From Pseudomonas entomophila (lineage in GTDB: Bacteria; Pseudomonadota; Gammaproteobacteria; Pseudomonadales; Pseudomonadaceae): 64,000 bases of DNA. Location: NCBI RefSeq assembly GCF_029478665.1, contig NZ_JARPQB010000001.1, positions 209,530-273,529 on the forward strand. The letters are read 5' to 3'. This document shows positions 1 to 8,784 of the stretch, piece by piece (within the stretch, counting starts at the first letter, position 1; every line of letters starts with the position of its first letter). The translations under genes and the position numbers were made by a program. The notes beneath the pieces are model-generated. The model ran no database searches. It was not told the DNA's origin and worked only from the letters and a program-made list of their open reading frames with translations.

Positions 1-26
1 CGGAGGTTTTCTTGTTCGGTGTTCAT
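1..26 (-). CDS. 5' end of an unknown leftward gene (partial)
   Basis: An ATG on the minus strand at 24-26 opens the peptide MNTEQENL before the window ends. It is preceded by a convincing ribosome binding site (AGAGGAAG, about 6 bases upstream). The gene diverges from the type I secretion operon that begins at 278. Too little is visible for a family call. A short hydrophilic start next to a C39-peptidase exporter would suit a leader-peptide substrate, but it would suit many other proteins too. Confidence 0.5.
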
Positions 27-277
27 TGAGAGCTTCCTCTTTCTCGTTGGTGTTGTTCCGTCTGGGGCACGCCCTGTGGTCCAGGGCATGACGAAATACT
101 TTCCCGCCCCGCCTGTCTCCGGCAATAGCACGGGTGACCTAATGTCGTGATGCCACTGTCGTGGCGCCCTCCAGCCGACCACCATGAGCTTCGCGCAATA
201 GTCCACCTGTACTAGTGCCGACGGGTTTCTGCCTGTTTAGGCTGGTTGTACAGGTTTGCCGGAATCGTGGTCAGGGA

Positions 278-1534
278 ATGCTATTTCGAAAGGAAGCGCT
301 GCACGCAGGCAGGGACAAGGAGCTGGGCAACGTGGTGCTGGTCTCGCCGCCGTCGTTGCGTTTGGCGGGTGCCGGCGCAGTGCTGTTCTGCGTCCTGCTG
401 GCGCTGTTTCTCGGCCTTGCCAGCTACACCCGCCGCGAGGCTGTCACGGGTGTATTGGTGCCTGAAGGGGGGCTGGTCAAGGTATTCGCCCCTCAGGTTG
501 GCGTGGTCCAGGACCTTGCCGTCAGCGAGGGCCAGCAGGTACAGGCGGGGGTGGCATTGCTGACCCTGGTCAGCGACACCCACAACGGCGATGCCGCTGC
601 GAACCAGGTCGCCATCAGCCGCCTGATCCAGCGCCGCAACAGCAGCCTGGCCGACGAAATCACCGAAACCAAGGTGCTGCATCAGCAGGAGCGCGAGGGC
701 AAGCAGCGGCGCCTGGCGATGCTGCAGGGCGAGCAGGACAAGGTTGCCGCGCAGATAGCCCTGACTGCTCAACGGCAAGCCCTGGCCCAGGGCATCGCTG
801 AACGCTACTCGGAACTGCAGCGCCAGGACTTCGTTTCCCGCGATCTGCTGCAAGCCAAGCAGGATGCGGTGCTCGAAGTGCGCTTGCGGGCCGAGGAGCT
901 GAACCGCTCGCTGCTGGCCCTGCGCAACGACAGCGCGGCCTTGCGCGCCGAACTTGCCGAACTGCCCTTCAACCAGACCAAGCAACTGGCGGACCTCGAC
1001 CGACGATTGCTGGAGAGCCAGAGCAGCCTGCTGGAAAGCGAGGTGAAGCGGCAGATCGTCATCACCGCGCCGGCCGCCGGGGAAGTGACCGCCATCGGCG
1101 TGGTCAACGGTGCCCGCGCCGACGTCAGCCGCCCCCTGTTCAGTCTGGTGCCCCGGAACAGCCAACTCTACGCCGAACTGTATGTGCCCAGCCGCTCAGC
1201 CGGTTTCGTGCGGCCTGGCCATGCCGTGATGCTGCGTTATCAGGCCTATCCCTATCAGCATTTCGGCTTGGCCCGGGGAACGGTGGTTTCGGTGTCGCGC
1301 AGTGCATTGCCCGCCGATGAAATCATGACCGTGGGCGTGGCCTCCGAAGCGTTGCGCGAACAGGGGCCGTTGTACCGGGTGCGAGTCACCCTGGAGCGGC
1401 AGAGCCTGTTCGCCCGCGGGCGCGAGGAGCGTTTGCGTTCGGGGATGCAATTGGACGCCGACATCATGCTGGAAAACCTGCCGCTCTATGAATGGCTGCT
1501 TGAACCGCTGCGCGGCATAGGGAAACGACTGTGA
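278..1534 (+). CDS. HlyD/CvaA-type periplasmic adaptor of a type I secretion system
   Basis: 418 residues. This is a membrane-fusion protein linking the inner-membrane ABC exporter to the outer-membrane channel. The ATG at 278 is chosen because the product then begins MLFRKEAL, the usual start of CvaA-like adaptors; an in-frame start at 215 would add an unlikely cysteine-rich leader. The ribosome site is weak. One membrane segment lies near residues 29-50, followed by a lipoyl/barrel half, a long alpha-helical coiled-coil hairpin (about 100-240) and a returning beta-barrel with the APAAGEVTAIGVVNG motif. The stop overlaps the GTG of the ABC gene by 4 bases, so the two are translationally coupled. 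The CvaA-like N-terminus suits peptide export rather than giant RTX adhesins. Confidence 0.9.
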   Translation: MLFRKEALHAGRDKELGNVVLVSPPSLRLAGAGAVLFCVLLALFLGLASYTRREAVTGVLVPEGGLVKVFAPQVGVVQDLAVSEGQQVQAGVALLTLVSDTHNGDAAANQVAISRLIQRRNSSLADEITETKVLHQQEREGKQRRLAMLQGEQDKVAAQIALTAQRQALAQGIAERYSELQRQDFVSRDLLQAKQDAVLEVRLRAEELNRSLLALRNDSAALRAELAELPFNQTKQLADLDRRLLESQSSLLESEVKRQIVITAPAAGEVTAIGVVNGARADVSRPLFSLVPRNSQLYAELYVPSRSAGFVRPGHAVMLRYQAYPYQHFGLARGTVVSVSRSALPADEIMTVGVASEALREQGPLYRVRVTLERQSLFARGREERLRSGMQLDADIMLENLPLYEWLLEPLRGIGKRL

Positions 1535-3657
1535 GCATTGCCCAATCCCTGAATTTCGGCGTCGGCCGCAAGTTGCCGGTCATCCTCCAGGTCGAGGCGG
1601 CCGAATGCGGCCAGGCCTGCCTGGCGATGATCGCGGCTTTCCACGGGCAGGTGCACGACCTGCCGTCGCTGCGTCAGAAGCTGTCGCCCTCGATGAAGGG
1701 GGCGACCCTCAAGCAACTGATGGCCATGGCGGCGCAACTGGGTTTGGCCAGCCGGCCATTGCGCCTGGAACTGGAGGCGCTGGAGCAGCTCAAGCTGCCC
1801 TGCATCCTGCATTGGAATTTCAACCACTTCGTGGTGCTCAAGGAGGTCGGGCCCCGTTGGGTGACGCTGCACGACCCGGCGCGTGGCGTTTGCCGGCTGA
1901 CCCGCCAGGCGGTGTCGGAGGCCTTTACCGGCGTCGCCCTCGAGCTGTGGCCACACGATGATTTCCAGCCCGGCGAGACGAAGACCCCGTTGCCGCTGCG
2001 GCGTTTGCTCGGCCGGGTGCAGGGCTTTGGCGGGGGGCTGGGGCATGTGCTGGCGTTGGGCGTGGCGCTGGAGGTGTGCATGATCCTCACGCCGTTCTTC
2101 CTGCAGACGGTGATCGACAAGGTGCTGGTCAGCGCCGACCGCGACCTGCTGGCCGTACTGGCACTCGGTTTCGGCTTGTTGCTGGTGGCCCAGCAGGCCC
2201 TGTCGCTGGCGCGGTCCTGGGCATTGATGTATCTCGGCACGCTGTTGGGTAGCCAGTGGCAGATCAATGTGTTCAACCACCTGGTGCGTTTGCCGGTGGC
2301 GTACTTCGAGCGCCGCCACCTGGGCGATATCGTCTCGCGCTTCGGCTCGCTCAAGGCGATCCAGCGCACCCTGACCACGTCGTTCATCGAGTCCTTGCTC
2401 GACGGGGTGATGACGGTGGTGACCCTGGCCTTGATGTTCCTCTACAGCCCGCCGCTGGCCTTGATCGCGGTCGCCGCCATGCTGCTTTATGCGCTGGCGC
2501 GCTGGGCCTGGTTCGGCCCATTGCGGCGGGCCAGCGAGGAAGAGCTGGTGCGTGCCGCCAGGCAACAGAGCTACTTCCTGGAAACCATGCGCGGGGTGCG
2601 CACCCTCAAGCTGTTCGCTCGCCAGGAGCAGCGCGCCACCGTCTGGGGCGGCCTGTTGGTGGACGAGATCAACGCCGGGCTGCGCCCGCAGAAACTGCAA
2701 CTGTTATATCGCGCGTTCAACGGTTTGCTGTTCGGCACGGTGACACTGCTGGTGATCTGGTTGGGCGCCAGGCAGGTGATCGAGGGGGTGTTCAGCGCCG
2801 GCATGCTGATCGCCTTCAACGCCTACAAGGACCAGTTCAATGGCCGGGTGGCGGGGCTGATCGACAAGCTGGTGGATGTGGTGATGCTGCGCCTGCATGG
2901 CGAGCGCCTGGCAGACATCGTGCTGCAGCAGGCCGAGGGGCGGGGAGGGCTGGTGGATGTACCACCGGATGGCCCGGTGCCGCGGCTGGAAGTGCGTCAG
3001 TTGCGGTTTCGCTATTCGGACCTTGAGCCGTGGGTGCTCGATGGTCTGTCGCTGACCGTCGAGCCGGGCGAGTCGCTGGCCATTGTCGGGCCGTCCGGGT
3101 GCGGCAAGACCACCTTGCTCAATGTCATGCTTGGCATCCTGCCACCGGTCGAGGGGCAGGTGCTGCTCGACGGTGAACCGGTGGACGCGAACAACCTCGA
3201 CCGATTGCGGGGCATCAGCGCCACGGTGCTGCAGGACGACGTGCTGTTCGCCGGCTCGATCGGCGACAACATCAGCTTCTTCGCCAGTGACGTCGACCAG
3301 GGCTGGGTCGAGCAATGCGCCCGGCTGGCCGCGGTGCATGAGGATATCGTGCGCATGCCGATGGCCTACAACACCCTGGTCGGGGACATGGGCACGGTGC
3401 TGTCGGGTGGGCAGAAGCAACGCATCCTGCTGGCGCGTGCGCTCTATCGCAAACCCCGCTTGCTGTTTCTCGACGAAGCCACCAGTCACCTGGACATCCA
3501 GCGTGAGAATGCGGTGAACCAGGCCCTGCAAACGTTGAACATCACGCGGGTGATCGTTGCTCACCGACCGGACACCATACGCTCGGCCCGGCGTGTGGTG
3601 GCCTTGGTCAACGGTCGGTTGGCCGACAATGGCCCCCGGCAAGACGCGGCGCGATGA
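1531..3657 (+). CDS. Peptidase-domain (C39) ABC exporter, CvaB-like
   Basis: 708 residues, GTG start overlapping the adaptor stop. The N-terminal C39 peptidase domain (about 1-140) keeps its catalytic residues: Cys26 in AECGQAC, a His in NHFVVL and an Asp in LHDPARG. It should therefore cleave double-glycine leaders during export. A six-helix ABC membrane domain (about 165-430) is followed by an ATPase with Walker A GPSGCGKTT near 520, signature LSGGQKQR near 623, Walker B LLFLDEA near 645 and the H-loop VAHRPDT. All ATPase motifs are intact. The family exports microcins, bacteriocins and similar small peptides; RTX exporters usually lack the catalytic Cys. No obvious double-glycine peptide gene lies inside the window. 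Confidence 0.93.
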   Translation: MSIAQSLNFGVGRKLPVILQVEAAECGQACLAMIAAFHGQVHDLPSLRQKLSPSMKGATLKQLMAMAAQLGLASRPLRLELEALEQLKLPCILHWNFNHFVVLKEVGPRWVTLHDPARGVCRLTRQAVSEAFTGVALELWPHDDFQPGETKTPLPLRRLLGRVQGFGGGLGHVLALGVALEVCMILTPFFLQTVIDKVLVSADRDLLAVLALGFGLLLVAQQALSLARSWALMYLGTLLGSQWQINVFNHLVRLPVAYFERRHLGDIVSRFGSLKAIQRTLTTSFIESLLDGVMTVVTLALMFLYSPPLALIAVAAMLLYALARWAWFGPLRRASEEELVRAARQQSYFLETMRGVRTLKLFARQEQRATVWGGLLVDEINAGLRPQKLQLLYRAFNGLLFGTVTLLVIWLGARQVIEGVFSAGMLIAFNAYKDQFNGRVAGLIDKLVDVVMLRLHGERLADIVLQQAEGRGGLVDVPPDGPVPRLEVRQLRFRYSDLEPWVLDGLSLTVEPGESLAIVGPSGCGKTTLLNVMLGILPPVEGQVLLDGEPVDANNLDRLRGISATVLQDDVLFAGSIGDNISFFASDVDQGWVEQCARLAAVHEDIVRMPMAYNTLVGDMGTVLSGGQKQRILLARALYRKPRLLFLDEATSHLDIQRENAVNQALQTLNITRVIVAHRPDTIRSARRVVALVNGRLADNGPRQDAAR

Positions 3658-5000
3658 ACGGGTGGCGCCGCTTGGCCGCGCTGCTTGCGCTGTCGAGCCT
3701 GCCGTGTCTGGCCATCGGCGCATTGCAGGCGTGCCCCGGGCCTTTGCGCCCCGGGGAGGCGCTGGGTTTGTCGCGGGCCGTGGCCATGGCCCTGTGCGCC
3801 GACCCTGAAATCGAGGCGGCCTGGCGCATGCAACTGAGCAGCCAGGCCAGCATGGAGGCCGAGCAGTCTGCCTACTGGCCGACGCTGCAGGGCGTCGCCA
3901 GCACTGGCAGGGCCAACCGCAAGACCCGTTACGAGGGTTTCTCCGACGCAAACTCGACGCTGGATGCGCGTACCAGCAGCTATGGCGTGAACCTCAACTG
4001 GGTGCTGTACGACTTCGGCCTGCGCGAAGCCAAGGTGGAAAGTGCCCGGCAACTGCTCAATGCGGCGAGCAGCAGCCGGGTGGCGAAGATCCAGCAGGTG
4101 GTACTCGACACCAGCAAGGCGTTCTACCAGGTGCAGGCCAATGATGCGTTGCTCGAAGCGCGTCGCAGTATCGAGGCGCTGGCCGCCGACAGCTTCAAGG
4201 TGACGACCGCCAAGCATCAGGCTGGCGCGGGTGAGCAGGCCGACCGCTTGCAGGCACAGACCACCTACGAACAGGCCCGGCTCGAGCGGGTGCTGGCCGA
4301 GGGTGACCTGGCCACGGCCCAGGGGGCGCTTGCCAGTGCGCTCAGCCTTTCGCCGTCCACGCCGCTGCGGCTCGAGGCCCTGAATGAGCCCGAGGGACAG
4401 GAAGCGGCCTTCATGGCCGGCGTCGATGCCCTGATGGAGCAAGCCAGGCTCAACCACCCGTCCGTGGCGAAGGCTCGCGCCGAATGGTCGTCGAGCCTGG
4501 CCAGAGCCGATGCGGAGCGCGCCCAGGGGCGACCGAAGATAGCCTTGTACAGCAGTTATCGGCATGACGACACGCCGGTGGAGCAGGTGGCTTCGCGCCA
4601 GCAGATAGAAACCTGGACGGTGGGCCTGCAAGTTACCGTGCCGATTTTCGACGGCTTTCTCGCCCGGCGCCGGACCCGCGCCGCCGAATACGAGGCCGGT
4701 GCACGTGAGCAGGACCTGCAGCAAGCCGAGCGCAGCATTGCCCTGAGTGTATGGCGCAGCCGCCAGGCCCTCGCGGCGCGCACCCAGGCCCTGGCCATCA
4801 GTCGGCGCCTGGTCGGCAGTGCCAGCCAGTCGTATCGGGTGGCATTGGGGCGCTACAAGGCTGGGGTCGGAAGCATCATCGAGTTGCTGAATGCGCAGAA
4901 CGACCTGGCGAGTGCGCAACAGCGCCGGGTCAGCTCGGTGGTCGAGTGGTATACCGCGAGGCTGCAGTTGGCGGCGGACCTGGGGCAACTGGGGCAGTGA
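3654..5000 (+). CDS. TolC-family outer-membrane channel of the type I secretion system
   Basis: 448 residues, starting at an ATGA overlap with the exporter stop. A signal peptide (about 1-26, MNGWRRLAALLALSSLPCLA) precedes two repeats of the outer membrane efflux protein fold, rich in long amphipathic helices such as LDTSKAFYQVQANDALLEAR and a matching C-terminal copy ending GVGSIIELLNAQNDLASAQ. It completes a tight adaptor, exporter and channel operon, so the system is dedicated rather than borrowing a housekeeping TolC. No terminator is evident after the stop. A TATAAT-like box at 5078-5083 suggests a separate promoter for the next gene. Confidence 0.9.
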   Translation: MNGWRRLAALLALSSLPCLAIGALQACPGPLRPGEALGLSRAVAMALCADPEIEAAWRMQLSSQASMEAEQSAYWPTLQGVASTGRANRKTRYEGFSDANSTLDARTSSYGVNLNWVLYDFGLREAKVESARQLLNAASSSRVAKIQQVVLDTSKAFYQVQANDALLEARRSIEALAADSFKVTTAKHQAGAGEQADRLQAQTTYEQARLERVLAEGDLATAQGALASALSLSPSTPLRLEALNEPEGQEAAFMAGVDALMEQARLNHPSVAKARAEWSSSLARADAERAQGRPKIALYSSYRHDDTPVEQVASRQQIETWTVGLQVTVPIFDGFLARRRTRAAEYEAGAREQDLQQAERSIALSVWRSRQALAARTQALAISRRLVGSASQSYRVALGRYKAGVGSIIELLNAQNDLASAQQRRVSSVVEWYTARLQLAADLGQLGQ

Positions 5001-5159
5001 GGGCCCGTCCTGGCCTGTCGGAAGTCCGTGGGCAGCATTGCATGTGCCAGCTTTGTCGTGTTCACTGTCTGATCGCGTATAATCTCGTTCGCCCGGCGCA
5101 ACACTGTCATGTTGCCCGTCGGGAGGCCATTCCACCGCGGCCAGAGGCGCCTTAGATCA

Positions 5160-6044
5160 ATGACACATGGAAGCGAGCACCACAGCGAGACCCAGCCCCC
5201 GCTGATCTCCGTCGTGGCACCCTGCTACAACGCCGAGAAGTACCTGCAGGAAGCCCTGCAGAGTATCTTTGCTCAGGATTACCCGAACTTCGAAGTCATC
5301 ATCGTCGATGATGGCTCGAGCGACCGCAGCGTGGAAATGCTGCGCGAGTTGCAGAAAACCTACAACTTCACGCTCCTCACCCAAGCCAACCAGGGCGTCA
5401 GCGGCGCACTCAACACCGGGCTTGCCCATGCCCGTGGTGTCTATGTGTCGACGCCGGACCTGGACGACATCATGCTGCCACACTCGCTCAGCGTGCGTGC
5501 CCGTTATCTGGACGAGCACCCGCAAGTAGGGTGCGTGGGGGCGCTGATCACCTACATGGACACGGAAGGCCGCGACACCAAGGTGCAGCAACGCAGCGAG
5601 ATCAAGACCTTCAGCTTCGAGCAGATCCTGCGCGATGCCGTGGTGATCGGTGCACCGGCTTCGTTGTACCGCATGGAAGCGATGCGGGCGGCGAAATTCT
5701 ATGACCCGGCGATCAAGGTCCAGGACTTCCAGATGACCCTGCGCATCGCCTCGCAGGGTTACGAAATCCATGAGCTTCCGGTCTGCGTCACGCGTTACCG
5801 GCGCCACCCCAACAACCTGTCGCGAAAGTTCAAGGTGCTGCTCGAGGCCGACCTCAGGACCATCGCCCCGTATCGCGAGCATCCGGCTTACGCCTGGGGG
5901 CGTTCGGTGCTGGTGCACAAGGCCCTGAAGTACGCGGTGGTGTCGGACAAGGGCTACGCCTGGGAACTGCTGCGTGGCATTCCACTGCGTCATTACAACA
6001 AGACCACGTTCAGGCGTATCAAGCGCCTGTTGTTCCACCGTTGA
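5160..6044 (+). CDS. Family 2 glycosyltransferase
   Basis: 294 residues from the ATG at 5160; an in-frame ATG at 5109 is possible but has no ribosome site. The GT-A fold is clear: ISVVAPCYNAEKYLQEALQS at the start, the nucleotide-sugar motif VIIVDDGSSD, and a DLDD metal-binding motif near residue 100. The predicted acceptor-binding part ends in a basic tail (FRRIKRLLFHR) typical of enzymes at the inner face of the membrane. It lies 160 bases after the secretion operon and just before an acetyltransferase and cptA. A role in decorating LPS core or a surface polysaccharide is most likely. Glycosylation of an exported peptide, as in glycocin clusters, is a less likely alternative. Confidence 0.85.
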   Translation: MTHGSEHHSETQPPLISVVAPCYNAEKYLQEALQSIFAQDYPNFEVIIVDDGSSDRSVEMLRELQKTYNFTLLTQANQGVSGALNTGLAHARGVYVSTPDLDDIMLPHSLSVRARYLDEHPQVGCVGALITYMDTEGRDTKVQQRSEIKTFSFEQILRDAVVIGAPASLYRMEAMRAAKFYDPAIKVQDFQMTLRIASQGYEIHELPVCVTRYRRHPNNLSRKFKVLLEADLRTIAPYREHPAYAWGRSVLVHKALKYAVVSDKGYAWELLRGIPLRHYNKTTFRRIKRLLFHR

Positions 6045-6078
6045 TGATTCCTTCCAACTTCGCCCCTGGATACCTTTC

Positions 6079-6711
6079 TTGAATCTCTGGCAGAAACTGA
6101 TCAATCGCCGCGAGCGCAAGCGTCTGCGCGCCATGGACAAACTCGACCGGGCAGCGGAGAAGATCCGTTTGAGCTACCCCCGCGCCAGCGTGGGCGTGGG
6201 CAGCTATGGCACGCCGGTGGTCACCGAATTCGGTGACGATGCGGTGCTGCGTATCGGTAACTACACCTCGATTGCCGCCGGGGTGCAGGTCTTGCTGGGT
6301 GGTGAGCATCGCACCGACTGGCTGACCACCTACCCGTTTCCGGCCATGATCAAGGGCCTGGACGATATCAAGGACTATGCCCCGAGCAAGGGCGATGTGG
6401 TGATCGGCAGCGACTGCTGGATCTGCACCAATGCAATGATTCTCTCCGGGGTGACCATCGGCCATGGCGCGATCGTTGCCGCCGGTGCCATGGTCACGCG
6501 CGACGTGCCGCCCTACGCGGTGGTGGGCGGCAACCCATGCAAGTTCATCCGCTGGCGCTTCGACGAGCCCGTGCGCGAGGCGCTGCTCGAGGCGGCCTGG
6601 TGGGATTGGCCGGTCGATGAGGTGAAGGCGGTGGCGCGCATGCTCAGCAGTGGCGACCTGGACGCCTTCCTTGACTATGCGGGCAAACGCCAGGCAATCA
6701 CCACGGCGTGA
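6079..6711 (+). CDS. CatB-like hexapeptide-repeat O-acetyltransferase
   Basis: About 210 residues with a left-handed beta-helix fold: repeats such as VLRIGNYTSIAAGVQVLL, then the family signature GGEHRTDWLTTYPF, which carries the catalytic His, and WICTNAMILSGVTIGHGAIVAAGAMV near the C-terminus. It transfers acetyl from acetyl-CoA to a sugar or similar hydroxyl. The start is uncertain: a TTG at 6079 keeps the N-terminal helix LNLWQKLINRRERKRLR seen in relatives and has a weak GGA 8 bases upstream, whereas the ATG at 6133 would remove it. It follows the glycosyltransferase by 34 bases, which suggests one operon that adds and then acetylates a sugar. Confidence 0.85.
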   Translation: MNLWQKLINRRERKRLRAMDKLDRAAEKIRLSYPRASVGVGSYGTPVVTEFGDDAVLRIGNYTSIAAGVQVLLGGEHRTDWLTTYPFPAMIKGLDDIKDYAPSKGDVVIGSDCWICTNAMILSGVTIGHGAIVAAGAMVTRDVPPYAVVGGNPCKFIRWRFDEPVREALLEAAWWDWPVDEVKAVARMLSSGDLDAFLDYAGKRQAITTA

Positions 6712-6733
6712 TTGCCGGCATGGATTCAAACCC

Positions 6734-6786
6734 GTAGGAGCCAGCCTTGCTGGCGAACACCGGCAAGGCCGGTGCCAGGCTCCTCG
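6734..6786. repeat. REP-like palindrome between convergent genes
   Basis: GTAGGAGCCAGCCTTGCTGGCGAA followed by ACCGGCAAGGCCGGT. This is a member of the local GTAGGAGCCGGCTTGCCGGCGAA repeat family. It lies between the ends of the acetyltransferase and cptA genes and may act as a bidirectional transcription end. Confidence 0.7.
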
Positions 6787-6801
6787 TCGCCTGTTTCCTG
6801 C

Positions 6802-8568
6802 TCATATCTTGCCCGGCTTGGGCGTGTCACTGCTGACAGTCTGCTGTTTGTCCGCCTTGCCAGTGGGCAACTTATCGAAGTCATGCAGGCCATTCTTCGC
6901 GTAGGGGTTGCCGATCCAGCGCGGTGTGGCGACGAACTGATCGCTGACCACGCTCTTGGCGGGCTGGTAAAGGTCGTAGCTGAGGCCGGCCAGGTCGGAC
7001 AACGTATGGATCAGGTGCGCGCTGCTGTAAGGGCGTGCGGCCGCCGCCTGCAGGTCGCGTGGGTGGCTGGCCTGCCAGCTCGGTGAAGTCCAGAGCAGGA
7101 ACGGAATGGTGTACATCGGCCGGGTCGGATCGCCTTCGTTGCGGCCCAGGCGGTCGTGATTGCCGGAGCTGTAGACGTCCTCGCCGTGGTCGGACAGGTA
7201 CAGCAGGAAGCCGTTCGGGGTGCTCGCCGAGTAGCGCTTGATCAGGCTCGATACCACGAAGTCGTTGTAGCGCACCGCATTGTCGTAGAAGTTGTAGGTT
7301 TCCACCTGGTCAGGTGAGAGTGCCGCGGGCGCCCCCTGCTTGTCCTTGAAGTGCTCGTACTGCGCCGGGTAGCGGTAGCGGTAGTCCATGTGCGTGCCGA
7401 GCAAGTGGACAATGATGAGCTTCTTCGGCGCCGGGTCCTGCAAGGCCTTTTCAAAGGGAGGCAGCACCACATCGTCGTACTGGCTGGCATTCTGGTTGCG
7501 CTGGTTGTTCAGGTACACCGGCTCGTCCGTCTGCTGGGAGAAGGTGGTGAGCATGGTGTTGCGCTTGGTCATGGTCTGCTGGTTGGTGATCCAGAAGGTC
7601 TTGTAGCCCGCCTGTTTCATCAGGTTGATCAGCGACGGGTCGGTGAGGAAGCGATCAGGGTGTTCTTCGTCGCCGAAGGTCAGGATCTGCTGCATCACCT
7701 CGATGGTGTAGGGGCGCGGCGAGACGACGTTGCGGAACACCGTCAGGCCCTTGTCGCTGGCGGCCAGGGCATCGAGGTTGGGCGTGGTGTCACGGTTGTA
7801 GCCGTACACGTGCATGTGTTCGCGGGTGGTGGACTCGCCCAGCACCAGCACCAGGGTGCGTGGCGTGTCGCCGTTGCTGTCCTTGAGCCCTTGCAGCGGA
7901 GGCAGCGCGGCGTTCTGGTCAAGCAGTTCCTGCATGTTGTCCAGTTGCTGGCGGTACTGCCGGTAGCCGACCACCAGTTGCCACGGCACGGCGGGTTCCA
8001 TGCGTTGCTCGACCTTTTCCCGGGCATCGGCGAACGAGCGTTCCTGGGTGACCATCTGTTTGTAGAAGGGGTAGACCAGGATTGCGGCCAGCAACACGAC
8101 GACCAGTGGCAGGCGCGTGTGCAGGGGCAGGGTGACCGGGCGGATGCGCCTCCACAGCAACACGGCAACGACCGTGTAGAGCAGCAGTGCCAGGCACAGC
8201 GTGACACTGAAGTACTGGCTGAAGTATTCGCTGGCTTCGGCGGTGTTCGATTCGAACATCACGAAGATGACGCTCTGCGAAAACTCCTGATGATAGATGC
8301 CGAAGTAGCTCAGGCCCACCAGCGACGAAGCCCACAGCACCAACCCGATCAGCGCGGACAGCGGGCGGGTCAGGCGCGGTAGCAGCAGAACCGGGGCGAG
8401 CCACAGGCTGCTGAGGATGAAAGCGTCGCGAAAGCCGGCGAAGCCGGTGGTGCCGCTGAACAGCAGCAGGGCCTGGGTCACGCCGGAGAAGTACCAGAAG
8501 AACAGCAGCAGCCAACCCAGGCCGGCCCAGTCCATGCGTTTGCGGGTGGAGGTAGAAGAAGTCGACAC
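6802..8568 (-). CDS. cptA: Phosphoethanolamine transferase CptA
   Basis: 588 residues, closely resembling E. coli CptA throughout: WLLLFFWYFSGVTQALL, IYHQEFSQSVIFVMFESNT, RMEPAVPWQLVVGYRQYRQQ and TFWITNQQTMTKRNTMLT all have direct counterparts. CptA adds phosphoethanolamine to a heptose of the LPS inner core. Five membrane helices fill about residues 1-180, and the periplasmic sulfatase-fold domain follows. It has the nucleophile region LGESTTREHMHVYGYNRDT and the metal-binding motif YLSDHGEDVY. An element like one upstream of eptA lies 75 bases before the start. Together with the neighbouring glycosyltransferase and acetyltransferase it forms an envelope-modification block. Confidence 0.95.
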   Translation of the reverse strand: MSTSSTSTRKRMDWAGLGWLLLFFWYFSGVTQALLLFSGTTGFAGFRDAFILSSLWLAPVLLLPRLTRPLSALIGLVLWASSLVGLSYFGIYHQEFSQSVIFVMFESNTAEASEYFSQYFSVTLCLALLLYTVVAVLLWRRIRPVTLPLHTRLPLVVVLLAAILVYPFYKQMVTQERSFADAREKVEQRMEPAVPWQLVVGYRQYRQQLDNMQELLDQNAALPPLQGLKDSNGDTPRTLVLVLGESTTREHMHVYGYNRDTTPNLDALAASDKGLTVFRNVVSPRPYTIEVMQQILTFGDEEHPDRFLTDPSLINLMKQAGYKTFWITNQQTMTKRNTMLTTFSQQTDEPVYLNNQRNQNASQYDDVVLPPFEKALQDPAPKKLIIVHLLGTHMDYRYRYPAQYEHFKDKQGAPAALSPDQVETYNFYDNAVRYNDFVVSSLIKRYSASTPNGFLLYLSDHGEDVYSSGNHDRLGRNEGDPTRPMYTIPFLLWTSPSWQASHPRDLQAAAARPYSSAHLIHTLSDLAGLSYDLYQPAKSVVSDQFVATPRWIGNPYAKNGLHDFDKLPTGKADKQQTVSSDTPKPGKI

Positions 8569-8642
8569 GTATGCCTCGATGAACCTGAAATTGCCGGATC
8601 CGGCGAGCGGCGGGTAAGGGAGGCGACGCTAATGCAGGCAAC

Positions 8643-8658
8643 GTGAAAAGAACGTCAA
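8643..8658 (-). promoter_or_regulatory. ColR-like site upstream of cptA
   Basis: Read on the minus strand the sequence is TTGACGTTCTTTTCAC. It matches 13 of 16 positions of the element upstream of eptA (46251-46266) and ends in the TTTTCAC core I recall for the P. putida response regulator ColR. It lies 75 bases upstream of the cptA start. Binding is inferred, not shown. Confidence 0.5.
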
Positions 8659-8690
8659 CGGGACATGAAAGTCTTGGGGGGTGTCGACCC

Positions 8691-8776
8691 TGTAGGAGCG
8701 GCTTCAGCCGCGATGCAGGCGACGCGGCGTCTGGCACCCGCTGTGCGGGTGCTCGCGGCTGAAGCCGCTCCTACAG
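8691..8776. repeat. Composite REP element (paired inverted REPs with inner hairpin)
   Basis: Outer arms TGTAGGAGCGGCTTCAGCCGCGA and its complement enclose a small inner palindrome, CACCCGCTGTGCGGGTG. The same roughly 85-base design recurs at 29374, 32352, 38879 and 43507, with a shorter form at 15801. Confidence 0.85.
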
Positions 8777-8784
8777 AGGTGTAC

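Noticed and set aside
6802..8568. Sulfatase or alkaline phosphatase
   Set aside because: The sulfatase fold is fused to five membrane helices with close CptA motifs, so it is a phosphoethanolamine transferase.
8691..8776. CRISPR array or tRNA-like structure from repeated hairpins
   Set aside because: The repeats are inverted REP palindromes scattered singly, not direct repeats with unique spacers.
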